Assembly (NCBI GenBank): GCA_914767715.1
Contig: OU612067.1
Location: forward strand, 28,434,162-28,498,161
Length of the DNA stretch: 64,000 nucleotides
Direction of reading: 5' to 3'
Source of the DNA: Membranipora membranacea
Taxonomy: Eukaryota > Bryozoa > Gymnolaemata > Cheilostomatida > Membraniporidae
Below, piece after piece: positions 48,347-61,500 of this stretch; positions within the stretch are counted from its first letter, which is position 1, and the number at the start of each line of letters is the position of its first letter. The notes beneath the pieces were generated by a model. The model searched no databases. It had not been told where the DNA came from and saw only the letters and a program-made list of their open reading frames with translations. Position numbers and translations under genes: made by a program.

Positions 48347-49529
48347 TATGTGAGAGCAGAGATTTATTACAGGGAATATTATTGTATAGAAATTGATTTT
48401 TGAGACTTATGGTTCATACAGTTATGAGTGTGACTTACAGGTTTTATTCTGTTCTCAGTGCATCAAATCAGAGATGGGAACTGAGCAAAACAGACAAGTA
48501 ATTCTACCCCTTGGTTATCACATTGTTGTCTGGACTCAGGACTGTCAATAAATTATTATTTTGAAAGACTTTTTATTTGGTAGACATTTCATTCTGGTAG
48601 TGTGTTTTCCATAACATGCTAAAGCAATCGGGACATAAATTAGGTCTTAATGAATCAGACAAGAGAACTAAGGTTTGTTCTTTACTACTTCTTAATAATT
48701 AAAACCCCTAGACCTTTATCAGAGGCAGTGATTTCTGACTCTGTGTTTTGTTCCCTTTAACTCATATAATAACATTCCCTCTGTTGCTAGAGTTATCCAT
48801 GGAATGCCATGGTTGATCATATTTTTTGCATCAAAATAATATATTATTCCCTGACAAGTCTTATCTTGTTTGAGGCTGTTAGATCGCTGACATTGACTCA
48901 GAATCTCAATCCTTGATTATGGTTATAGCCCTGAAAGCTTTGCAGACTTTATTTGTACTATAAGGCTAATCAGGTCTCAGTGTCCATAGGTAGCATAGGT
49001 AGCATAGGTAGCATAGGTAGGGAGGTCATGAACTCATTGATAGAGGGGCTAGGTCATGTTCAGGATGGGTGCCAAACGAAATGTTGAACATGAAGCAATA
49101 TTTTGAATATAATGCCCTTTTCTGGAAGGATTGTAACTGGGACATTTTTTTGATACATCAGTCAGGATGGTATAGCACTGATAAATCTGCAGGTACTAGC
49201 GCCAAATTCAGTATGGGTTCAGATAGAGAACTAATAATATCCGTATAATGACGACAACTCCTGACACAATCACATTACATTTTATTTCATTCGAAAATTG
49301 TAAACATCTATGAAACATTTATTGAATTCCACCTATATGATTGTTAATTGATGAGGTCATCAAATGGCTTCTCACTTTTTGGTTAGACTTTCATTCTGCT
49401 TAGATGTTATTTTGCCGACAGTCACTGTAAACATTGTCAGTAATTTTATCTTATTGAATGCTATTCTTAGCGTTGTCAGCAAATATTAGTATTTCTAGTA
49501 CACTGTATTACTCAACGTAAGTGAGAGTT

Positions 49530-52500
49530 ATGGTGGGGAGCGATGAAGGGGAGCGGACCCCAAATTCAAACAGACCGTTCGATGATGTAAATGACGAGAG
49601 GATTAGCTCACTTATCCAGGTACTGTGTTTCCTCAAACAATTGTTCTGTTAGGCTGCGGCCATTATTGTAATTGTTGATTTGATTTGTCTCAGTGCCTTG
49701 TTGTGTGAGCAGCTTGCATGAATTGTAGCTTGTGACAAAACTGTTTTCTGTGTCTATAATATATTTTATTTGATGTTGCAGGGCGCTGGTGAGACAGGAT
49801 ATCGAACCTTTAGTTCAGCATCATTGGTCCAGGCAGTCCCAGTTTACATTACTGAGGATGACAAGCGGGTAAGAATGAAATTTTTTTCATTGAAAACTTG
49901 AAATTGGTAACATTGCCAACATTTTCTCTTTGTTAAAATACAATTCAAACGAACTAGTATTCTGAAACTTGAAAAACCTGCTGCGTATAAACAAGGAGAA
50001 ACCCAATGAATGTAGCTTACCGCCTGATACACTCAACGATTTCTATATGCGGTTTGAGAAAGACCTACAACCCCCAGAGCTACCACCCCTGTCAAGTCAA
50101 TGCCCTACACTTGAGACAGCAGATGTCATCACTGCTCTAAAACGAATAAACGTCAAGAAGAGTACAGGCCCTGTCAAAATACCTGGCAGAGTTCTGAAAC
50201 TGGCAGCACACTCACTTGGTGAACCACTGTGTGATCCCTTCAACAGCTGCATTGAACACGGACAATTCCCATCGTCATGGAAGAGATAATCTATTAAACC
50301 GATCCCTAAGTCCCCTAAGGACTTCAGACCAGTGGCATTAACAGCAGTTATGGCTAAGGTTTTTGAGAGACTGCTGCTCAGATTCATCACCCCGTATCTG
50401 ACTGATCGACAACAGTATGCATACCAACCAAACAAGTCGACTGAAGATGCGTTAGCCTAGCTGCTGGACACTGTAGCATCTCACCTCGATAGGCACGCTA
50501 AAAACTTTGCCAGGTGTTTATAGACTTTACTAGTGCGTTCAACACTATTAGTCCCAACATCTTAACGCACCAACTCGTGGATATGGAACTGCATAGTAAT
50601 ATCATAAACTTAGTCTACAGTTTCATGACTGACAGGTCTCAACGTGTTATAACTGAAGCTGGTATCTCTGATAGCCGAACCACTAACATCGGTAGCCCTC
50701 AAGGGTGTGTATTGAGTCCTGCGTTGTTTTCTCTATATATTCAACACATGCCTATCCCTGACTACGGCTCATATGATCTTATTAAGTATGCCGATGACAC
50801 CATCCTTCTCGAGCTACTTAGTAACACTGTGCCATCAACATTACCATCTGCGGCTAATGAACTTATTGACTGGTTCCAATCCAACGAGCTAGTCCTAAAT
50901 GTCAGCAACACTAAAGAAATAATCATCAGTAATATGAGGGACAACCCCACCTGTGATAGTTTAGTAACAGATGGCACTGCCGTAGAACAGGTTGACTCAT
51001 TCAAATATCTGGGCACTGATGTTGATAAGAAGTTAAGGAGACAGGAAGTAAACACACAGGCTGTCGTAAAAAAAGCCCGTAAACTCATTTTCATTATGAA
51101 AAAACTGTACTCCTTGAATATAGCATGTCCAGTCAGAACTAAATGCTATTTAACTTTTATACAATCTGTTTTTATCTACCATCTTTGTACCATTTTTGGT
51201 CATGTTTCTAAAACCTGTCAAGACTGCGTCATCAGTCTAGCAAGCTCCATGGCTCACTGTAACTTTCCATCCATAAGTGCCATATATGAACAATGCTTCA
51301 AACAGAGATGCCTACACATGTATGCTACAGACCGCACCCCCTGTTTGAACTGGAGCAACTGCCCTCAGGCAGGTACCGACAGCTAAAATGTCGTATTGAC
51401 CTCAGAAAATACTGTTTTAGAAACCTATGCATTAAATTCCTGAACTCCGTATTTTAATTTTACAACTGTATTTTTTAACCAGATGTCCTGATCTTAATTA
51501 TGTGTATGCGTTGACAATTAGTAAATGATCTTTTTACATTTTTGCTCACATTTTTATTGCTCTAACAAGACAAAATATTTCTCAGACTTACGTTGGAGAC
51601 AGGAATAAACTATCTATCTAGTGTTATTATTTCTGCATCCCCTAAACACAACCTGAATATTATTACTCCTTTACCATGTCCATTCATTCAACTATTTAGC
51701 CAACATCAACACGCAGTACTCCTGTACTTTTTATTTTAATTATCTTCCTTTTTGATGTTTCATTTGGCACTAGATGGACAAAATTTCGATAATAAATGAA
51801 TAAGTTGCCAATTTTAAGTATCAAAAGAATTATGAAGATTAAAGACTAGCAAAATTTTAGAGCTGTTGATTATTGCTTTTAGTATATGTGGCCTCTTGGA
51901 GCTGCCCAGACTCCCGTAGCTGTATCCCCAGTGGAGCAGACAACATCTCCCACCCAGAGCCCGGCTCTCAACAAGACACCAGACATCATGGGCAAGGTAC
52001 TGGAAATCTTGGACAGGACACCAGAAATCTTGGACAAGACACCAGATATCTCGGACAAGATACCAGATATCTCGGAGCCAGAGCCGAGACATCCATCAGC
52101 AGATCAAGTGCTTAATTACGTACATAAGCAAGTTCTGCAACCAAGTCTTGATATTGCACGTTATTTATCATCAGGTATGTTTATGTAACAATCAATGGTT
52201 ATGGTTTGGCAAGGAAGTATCAAAGTTTGCCACTCAATCTATGCTGAGCGCATTTTAAGATGGCATTGGAATAATACCTTGGTTAATTTCCCCATTGTAT
52301 TGTATGTCAATCATGCCTCTACACGATTCAATCACCAAGACTTACCACTCAAAACATGTATGACAAATTTTAGTTTCCCCTAATGTTGCTGCACATTTCT
52401 ACTGCGACAATGAAGCCATTGAAGACTTAGTTTTACCTTAAAATTTTGATTTTTGATAGGAGCTCCAAACAGTCAAGCTGAAGAAAATATTCCAGCAAAA

Positions 52501-55500
52501 TCGGACTGCTCTTTGACGCTTACTAAAACCGTACCCCCAGTGGAGCAGGCGCTCACCACATCACTCACAGATACCACGGAGCAAGAGCCGAGACAACCAA
52601 CACAAGATCAAGTGCTTAATTACATAAATAAGCAAGTTCTACCAAGTCTTGATTTTGTGCGTTCTTTATCCTCAGGTAGGTATATGTAACAATCGATGGT
52701 TTTTGTTCGGCAAGGAAATTTAAAACGATCTATGATGAGGGCATTGGTTAATACCTTGGTTTATTTCCCATGTGTTGTATGTTATTCAGCGTCTTGCTAG
52801 TTCAAAAGCCTTACTCTACACATTCAAACATCAAGACTTAATAATGCATTGATGATTAACTCTAGGTTCCCCTAATTACGCTGCAAATTTTTACCAACAA
52901 CAATGATGTCATTGAAGACTCAGTTGTCCATCAAAATTTGATTTCTCACAAATAAACTGATAGCTTTGTGCTACTGTTTTCGATAACAGCGTCATCACTT
53001 TGTCTTATAGGATTCTTGTTTATGTAATCCTGGTATTGTTGCTGTTGTATAATGCTGCCGCCAAAATAAACAGAAAAATCATATAATCTTTTATTATAAT
53101 TGTAGATGAAGGTTATGGTACTGGATTGGCGGACCCATTGACCTCTCATTTTTCAATGCCGATCTCATTAGATGCTAATAATGATAGTATTATGGACTCC
53201 CAGCTCATGGATTCACCAGTAGCGCCATCAAAAATAAGCAAAGACGTGACAAACCAGCCAACAAGTTATCAGTGTTATCAAGGTAGCTACTATTAGATCC
53301 AAAATGTTTTCAAACTGTGTTTACAGCGCCAATGTGTAGATACTTTATAATACTGTTTTGCCGCATTCTATTGGCATAGAAGATCTTGGACAGGAACCTG
53401 TCCGCTGATTAAATAATTTAATAGCCAAAATTCTTATAAGCAATTGATGACGTACATTGAAGTGTGATGATGCTCCCAACAGTTAGTGAATTATTTAGGT
53501 TATGTATACCATTTTCCCGCAGATTCGAAGCTGCCAGTAGCTCCGACACACTTGATGGGCGAGGGTGAGGGATCGCCACCAAGAAAATCTCAATTCCCAT
53601 CGGCAGAAGCCATAAAGGCTTATATCCAAGAGAAGGTGCTGAAGCCGAGCATTGAGATGGCTCACACTTACAACTACAGTGATGATGAGTTCACAGGTAA
53701 TTCACATGAGCTGCATGTTTTATTTTCAAAAGTTCCAAGTTCACAGATAGTTTCTTTTACATACAATTGAGTGCTATTGCTCTCTCATGTATTGCTATTA
53801 TTTGCCAGCCTGTAGACGGCAATGAGCTGTAGATGACTTTTTAAAACAAACCGTAACATGACAAATACTGGGTATAAAGACACATGAAAAATCCTGTTTT
53901 AAAGTGATAGTCCTATTAGAAAAGTGGATATATTACCCAATGAACTCCCTCTTGGGAAGAGGGAGTTCATTGTATTACCCCAGTAAATCAAATTTCAGTT
54001 TTTTGAGTTCATAGGGCAAATAAAAATTAACAAAAAAATGAAAATTGTGGAACATAGCAATTAGTTTTTGTTCAATTATTTTAGCAAGGATCATAGTAGA
54101 TCATAGTGGTCAGGGGGAGGCAATAAATGATCCACTGTGATCCCAATTTTCAGACTTTGCAGCAGTTTTACTGCAATTAGGTTCACAGGCTGTTTTATTT
54201 CATATGCCTAAATGAATTTTCAGTCTGAGATCTTTAAAACCATACCAAACATGGCCTCGTAGGACTGTCACTTTACCAAGTAAAATTGTATTAAACAGCA
54301 ATTCGATGTCCATGGATGCTGGAAGTTAAACCAAGCCATCTTCAAAGACGGATAAGCAAATCAAACTCAAAAAAACTATATAAAAAATAATTCCATTTTA
54401 TTGCAGAGTGTGAGGAGACCCTCAGCGGCTTCTCGTCGCGATCTGAGTCCTCACATCTAGTAACCGCTGCTCCATGCCCCATTACACCTTCACCAACTCG
54501 TTATAGAAATCTGAAGTTACCAAACCCATCTAATAGCGATACCACAATAACTGCCTCTCTCTCAGCAGTCCACAGCCGATGTCTGGTCCCTGCGCAGATG
54601 TATGAACTGTCGCCATCATGTACTAGTAACTCTGAAATATCACCATCCCCTGCTCTGAAAATCAATATAAGGACCCCGTCACCATTCGGTATCGGGTCAG
54701 CGGTGTCCCCTTCACCATTACCTGCTATATTACCATTTCCGGATTCCTCTCCATCTCCGGTTCAACACCTAGAAAATAGGTCATCGTCCCTTACTGATGA
54801 GGACAGTGTTCATGATGATCAACTGGATTTACCAGGTATGCTAGTAATTTAGTAATTTCTAACTAAACTATTTAGTGCTTTATTGTGTACAAAAAACCTG
54901 AAGTGATCTTATAAAACACAATCTGTATCGCCTCTGACAACAAATGCTGACAAACGAGATGTGAATCATTTTCTTTTCTGAAGATTATTTTTGAGAATGA
55001 TGATGTCAGGTTGCTTAGCATTTGAAGCATAGGCAAGGGATAGTATTGCATCGGAAAAAACCCTATTACATTTGATATTTTTGTTGTAGAGATAGCAGCC
55101 TTAACCTACTGCATTGCTCCGTCTTCACCTGGACGACATGGGGACCTTCAGAAATTATCAGACAGCGAGGAAATAATTGTTCCCCAATCTGAGATATCAC
55201 CACCAAAAACCCCGGGTAACATGAGAGCCAATCATGATATCGAGGCTCGCCAGTTGGGCTTACCAGGTATGTTAGTACATCAGTGAGTATCAGACTAAAC
55301 TATGTAGTGTATTATTGTGTACTAAATACACACAGAGATCTTAAACGACATTATCCAATATCACCTTTGACAACAAATGCTAACAAACAAGACATACATA
55401 ATTTTCTGTGCTGAGAAAAATTGAGAAAAATGTCTTGATTCATAGCATCTTTCACCATAGGCAAGGGATAGTGTTGCATCTGATAGAAAAGACCATTACA

Positions 55501-58500
55501 TTTGATTTATTTTTGTTGTAGAGATAGCAGCCTTCACCTCGCCTGTTGCTCCATCTTCACCTGGTCCAACTGACAAACTTCCTGAGTACTCAGACAGCGA
55601 GGAGATTATCATACCGCGATTACTAATTACATCACCATCCGAATACTCAGGTATCAGTTTAGCACTTCACATTATTGCCGATGAATAATACAGCAAAGTG
55701 TCTCAATTTAATTCAGTCTGTCAATGTTATGCTATTTAAATGGTGAAAGGTATTTAATGGAGAGTCATTCCCCCTTGGAATATGTTAGAACATTCTGTTG
55801 TAGGTATGATAAGTCTGATTGTTCAACCTCACTATAAAGATTTTGTTATTGGTTAATGTAATTTCCAAATTATTGTCAAGGTCAGATCTGGTGTAGGACT
55901 AAAATTGTGTTTCCAATTTGAAAAGATCAGGATAAAACTGGGGTTTTGACCTGGATGAAAAACAGCATTTAATTGACATTGAAATTAAAAGGAAGATCTG
56001 GGCAGCTGTTGTTATGAGGAGCGGTATATTGAGTCGAGCTTTTTTAGTAGCTGAGAAGCTAGTTGTTTGGAATTTATTAAGCATTAGAGTAGTTAGTGGC
56101 TGGAATAAGATTGCAGATTATCATGATGACTACGGCTGATATCGATGTTTGTCTCTAGAGGAGGTATCGTGGCATTCCTGCATTAGTATTATTTGGGGGG
56201 GGGGGTGTTTGATAGTGAAAGGATAGCTCGCCCTATACCAGATTGTTCTATTTTCTTGATAGCACGACATTATATATTATAGGAGGAGTTGGTCCTGCAC
56301 CCCATTTTGGTAAACTGCTTCCGAAACTACCGGGCTCCCCAAGCCTTCTAAACGAATATAGTTCTGATGACCAGATCCATTTTGGGATGGCAGCAACCAT
56401 GCTGCCCAAACGTTCACCAGGTACGTAAAACTCTGCTATAAAGAAATCTCCTCAATAAAATTATCAGTCATACTGCTGGGAAGAAATTACCATTCTACTG
56501 TATTTGCTTTGACTTGATCAACATTGAAAAATATTTTGTAAATGAATCACTATGTGATTATGCTTAGATTAGTTGTTGACTTTTATTGTAGTTCCGCCGA
56601 TCTCACCACAGCCATGTCAGTCCTCTCCTCAGCCACTATCCCAAGGATCTCCTCAGCCACTATCCCAAGGATCTCTGCAGCCACTATCCCAAGGATCTCC
56701 TCAGCCACTATCCCTAGGATCTCTGCAGCCACTATCCCAAGGATCTCCGCAGCCACTATCACAAGGATCTCCTCAGCCACTATCCCAAGGATCTCCTCAG
56801 CCACTCTCCCAGGGATCTCCGCAGCCACTATCCCAAGGATCTCCTCAGCCACTATCCCAAGGATCTCCTCAGCCACTATCCCTAGGATCTCCGCAGCTAC
56901 TATCACAAGGATCTCTGCAGCCACTATCCCAAGGATCTCCTCAGCCACTATCCCTAGGATTTCTGCAGCGACTATCCCAAGGATCTCCTCAGCCACTATC
57001 ACAAGGATCTCCTCAGCCACTATCCCAAGGATCTCCTCAGCCACTATCCCTAGGATCTCTGCAGCGACTATCCCAAGGATCTCCTCAGCCACTATCCCTA
57101 GGATCTCTGCAGCCACTATCCCAAGGATCTCCTCAGCCACTATCCCTAGGATCTCTGCAGCCACTATCGCAAGGATCTCCTCAGCCACTATCACAAGGAT
57201 CTCCGCAGCCACTATCCCAAGGATCTCCGCAGCCCCTATCCCAAGGATCTCCGCAGCCCCTATCCCAAGGATCTCCGCAGCCACTATCCCAGGGATCTCC
57301 GCAGCCACTATCCCAAGGATCTCCTCAGCCACTATCCCAAGGAACTCCGCAGCCACTATCCAAAGGATCTCCTCAGCCACTATCCCAAGGATCTCCTCAG
57401 CCACTATCCCAAGGATCTCCGCAGCCACTATCCCAAGGATCTCCTCAGCATCTATCCCAAGGATCTCCGCAGCCACTATCCCAGGGATCTCCGCAGCCAC
57501 TATCCCAAGGATCTCCTCAGCCACTATCCCAAGGATCTCCTCAGCCACTATCCCAAGGATCTCGGCAGCCCCTATCCCAGGGATCTCCGCAGCCACTATC
57601 CCAAGGATCTCCTCAGCCACTATCCCAAGGATCTCCTCAGCCACTATCTCAAGGATCTCCACAGCCACTATCACAAAGATCTCCTCAGCCACTATCCCAG
57701 GGATCTCCGCAGCCACTAGCCCAAGGATCTCCGATGCCCTCAACCTCGAGCTCTCCATATGAACACAAGACACGAATGGCTCCACTTACACAGGACAGAA
57801 CAATAGATAATGTGACTGGATGTGAGAAAGTACAAGCTCAATCATCCTCCGGTAAGGCTGAACCCTAATGTGTTCCTATCGTGTTGTTGTTTTTCAGTAT
57901 TTACTGAGTATCATTGTATAAGGCGAGCCGTCGATCAATGGGTTAGCAAAGGTAAAAAAAATTGATAAATTTTAACTCTGTAGCAAATATGAAGGCATCA
58001 CAAAGCATATGAGAATAAAGAGCAAAAGATAAGTTGATTTGTTGGGCAGTTATTTAATGGTGAAGGCTTTTTGGACACCAAAGCTGGCCATAAACAAACT
58101 CCTGCGTAAGGTAATGTTATTGTTTGCTTGTTTTATCCACCTAAATAAAATATCACTAAAAACTGAAGAGGTTTTGAAAAACTTTATGATTGACATATTT
58201 TGCCTGATATCAATTGATAGTTTACATAGATAATGCTTATTATCATTCTGAGTAATTTTGTATTACAGAGCGAAGCGTGACCTCACCCGTACCCTCCCCT
58301 GCTGCATCAGATGGCCGTGACTATCAGGTAAGCTTAACTATTACGTACATACCCTCTGAATACCTGATTATCCAAAATGAACATAGAATGATCAAAGCAG
58401 TAAGATTCACAAAAAAACATTTTTGTACATTGAGTTCTTCTTTTTAAGAGTGCACAGCTAACAATTCAAAAGTAACACATTGTCCTCTGTATCAAGAAAC

Positions 58501-61500
58501 ATCGAAATTATCATAGGAGAAAATTTTTTTTTTCCTGGGAAGTTCTGACAACTCAAACAATATCAAATATAGTAGCCTGTGATTAGTGAATAATAATAAT
58601 AATACATTTATTGTCAGCATTACTATATATTATTTAATACCATATTTATTACTTTTTTGAAAGAAAAAAAAGGATGCCTCTACACTAATGAACTTCGATT
58701 GTATGGTACAATTTGAGGGTCAGGCAGATGGAGCCTATTACACCAGCGTAGAGCAGTACATGTACCTAGCTATGGATCTGGCAGTCAAAGACTGTTTCAA
58801 GCAGCATGTCAAACAAGGATCGCTGCGCAAACATCAGCTGGTATGTTCAGCTCTGTCTGTAATCACTCCGAATGTGAAATTTGGACATGTCTGATATAAA
58901 CATGAGTAGTGTTTTAAACAAAATCACAACATTTGATATTATCATGATTATTTATTTGGACAAAACTATGATACTGATGAGATGCAATCATATTCTTATG
59001 ATTTGCCTACTAGAGTAGAAATACAACTGACATGAAAATCAACAAAATTATGAAACATTTGTAGAATTTACCTCCAAAAAGCTTTGAATTGAAGGTTTCT
59101 CAACATAATGCAGTTTGTTTTACAACTTCACCCAAACTTGGTTGACCGATCTATTAGGACACAGCTGCCAATGATTGTTTTTGTTCAACATCTTTACGTC
59201 TTTTCTTTGTTATTAGATAAAAGGTCACTATAAGATAGGACTAGCGTATGACCACCCGTCCGATCAGCGTGTTACGAACCCAGGCTATGGGGATTCTGCT
59301 TGTCAGTGCACTCTGGCAGAGAGCTGTGAACTGTTAGAGACAGTTGATATTCAGGTAATTACCAGATTATTATGGTGTTCATGTGGTGACTTCCTGTAAC
59401 GTTTGATGACTGCTGTACAGAAATCACGGAACTCCCAGCCCAGCTTACCTGCCGATTTGTCTTGTCTTGGTTCAAGGGAACATAACTCTCTAAAGTTATA
59501 AAAAACCCTTATGATGGAGTCAGTTATTTCACAACTAGATATGGTTTTTGTGTCATTGAAATAAACTTGTTTTAGAACCTGGAGAATATTAAGAGTTCGC
59601 CTGCCACAGCTTTAAACACTACCAAAAAAGCTGGTGATTTCGGATCACAATGTGATCTTTTTACTGATACGGAGAGAATGGCGAGTCAAAAGGCTGAGCC
59701 TCAGCTCTTCTCTATGCATGAGGTTGGTGTAATAGACAGACTCTATGCTATGCTGTGATATGTATAAAATACTGGGAGATAAACTTCGGTGATGAAAGAT
59801 AAAAGAGTATGTTTAAAAAATGCAATAATCATTCTGGTATGTAATAAATTAGTGTAATAAACAATATAGAAGTGTTAAAAAAATTATGGTAATTTATTTG
59901 TCAAATAAAAAGAGTACACTTTTTATAATGGTACATTGAACTAGGAGTGTAATCTAATATTTAACATAACACCGGAATTGAAACAGCTAGATGTGTCATT
60001 GTCCATACTGGCTTTAACAAGGATGTTCGTAAAAAATCTTCCACATTGGGCTGTTGTTGCTATGTACAATTTGTGATAAGTTAATCTGTTTCTTTATTAG
60101 GTGAACACTGTCCATCAAGCTTTTTACATCCCTGATCATGAATCAACTGGAAAACTTGTACATGTTTGTTGAAAAAGCCATCTACAGGCACGCTTTCTGC
60201 ATGTACTTGTATGTATTTTTTACAGGCAACTATCGATGGTAAGTCTAAGAGGGCTTCGTCAAACAAATCGACAGGCTGTACACTGCCTCATTACAGTAAG
60301 GCCATGACTGGAGAATGGAGATTTTTCAACCGGACTCTCAATGAACTACTCAATGGATACATGATTGGCTTTGTGAAGACGTTCACAGATGAACACAAAC
60401 TAACCTTCTCTGATAAAGTAATAGGTAAGTTAGCTGGAATGCTAATCAGAGGTTAACTGTGTAAAGGAGGCATCGATATATAATATATATGACTTATTAG
60501 ATATTGCAACTGAACATATTTACTTCGAATTTGAATGGAATGAACACTGTCAGTTGATGTAACATCAAAAATCATGCTGGACTAGGGAGCCAATTTGAAC
60601 AAATTATGACATTAATAACATAACTTGGTGCGACATTGACACTGTGATTATGAGAAAATTGACAACGTGGGACCTTTCCTTACACAAGCTGTGAAGGGCC
60701 TCTGTGATGACTTTGACTTTGATGTATTGTGCATAACAATATCTCCGAGGAGACAAAACTGAATGCATAACAGCTGGTTAAGATGGTTACTAAAAATGAC
60801 AATTATCTACTCTTTATAAATGAGTCATTATCGTATTATGTCATGAAGTAATTAAAAAAGCTATTAGACCGTTTAGCAGTACGGCATCCGATAGGGCGGA
60901 ATGTTTGGCTGGCCTGAGAGGATGTCCTGGTTGCAGAGTTAAAAATCAGTCTTTGGTAGTGTGGATGAGACTTGCTACCCATTATTTTTGTAAAATGAGA
61001 AAAGGAAAGATCAAACATATAATCAATTAAATGAGGAATGCTTAAAAGTTGTCCGATTTTGACATTTTATAATTGTTGGAAAGCTAATTGAACACTGATT
61101 CTGAAAAGATTGGGTTCAGCTTTCAGCATGAAGTCCTGTCATGGCTATGTGATATTTTGATAAAAGGCAGGATAATCGTGTTTGAGGAGGATTTTTTAGG
61201 ACGATGTTGTGCAGATACTATGATTTATATCGGACTTTCAACTGCATAATGATTACCAGAAGCCTCAGAAACACCAATAAGGGGCAATTTCTGGATCCTG
61301 TGGCATGACACCCCTACTAATACATGCTCGTATCAACTCTTTTTCCCCAAAAAGCCTTTTAAGCTGGTAATGATGACATAATAGAATTATAAGCATTCTG
61401 ACAGGGAGGACAAGTCCAAATATATTTGATTCCAATGTTATTTAAAAAGTCATGACATGTAGCAAAGGTTTTTCCCACAATTAATAACCTGTCTTTTCTG

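Noticed and set aside
48985-49020. Four copies of a 10-bp repeat (CATAGGTAGC)
   Set aside because: An ordinary microsatellite-like expansion in an intergenic region.
56583-57785. A 400-residue minus-strand and a second 406-residue plus-strand open frame over the 24-bp array
   Set aside because: Any frame stays open in a 24-bp repeat without stops. Only the SPQPLSQG frame agrees with the flanking splice phases.
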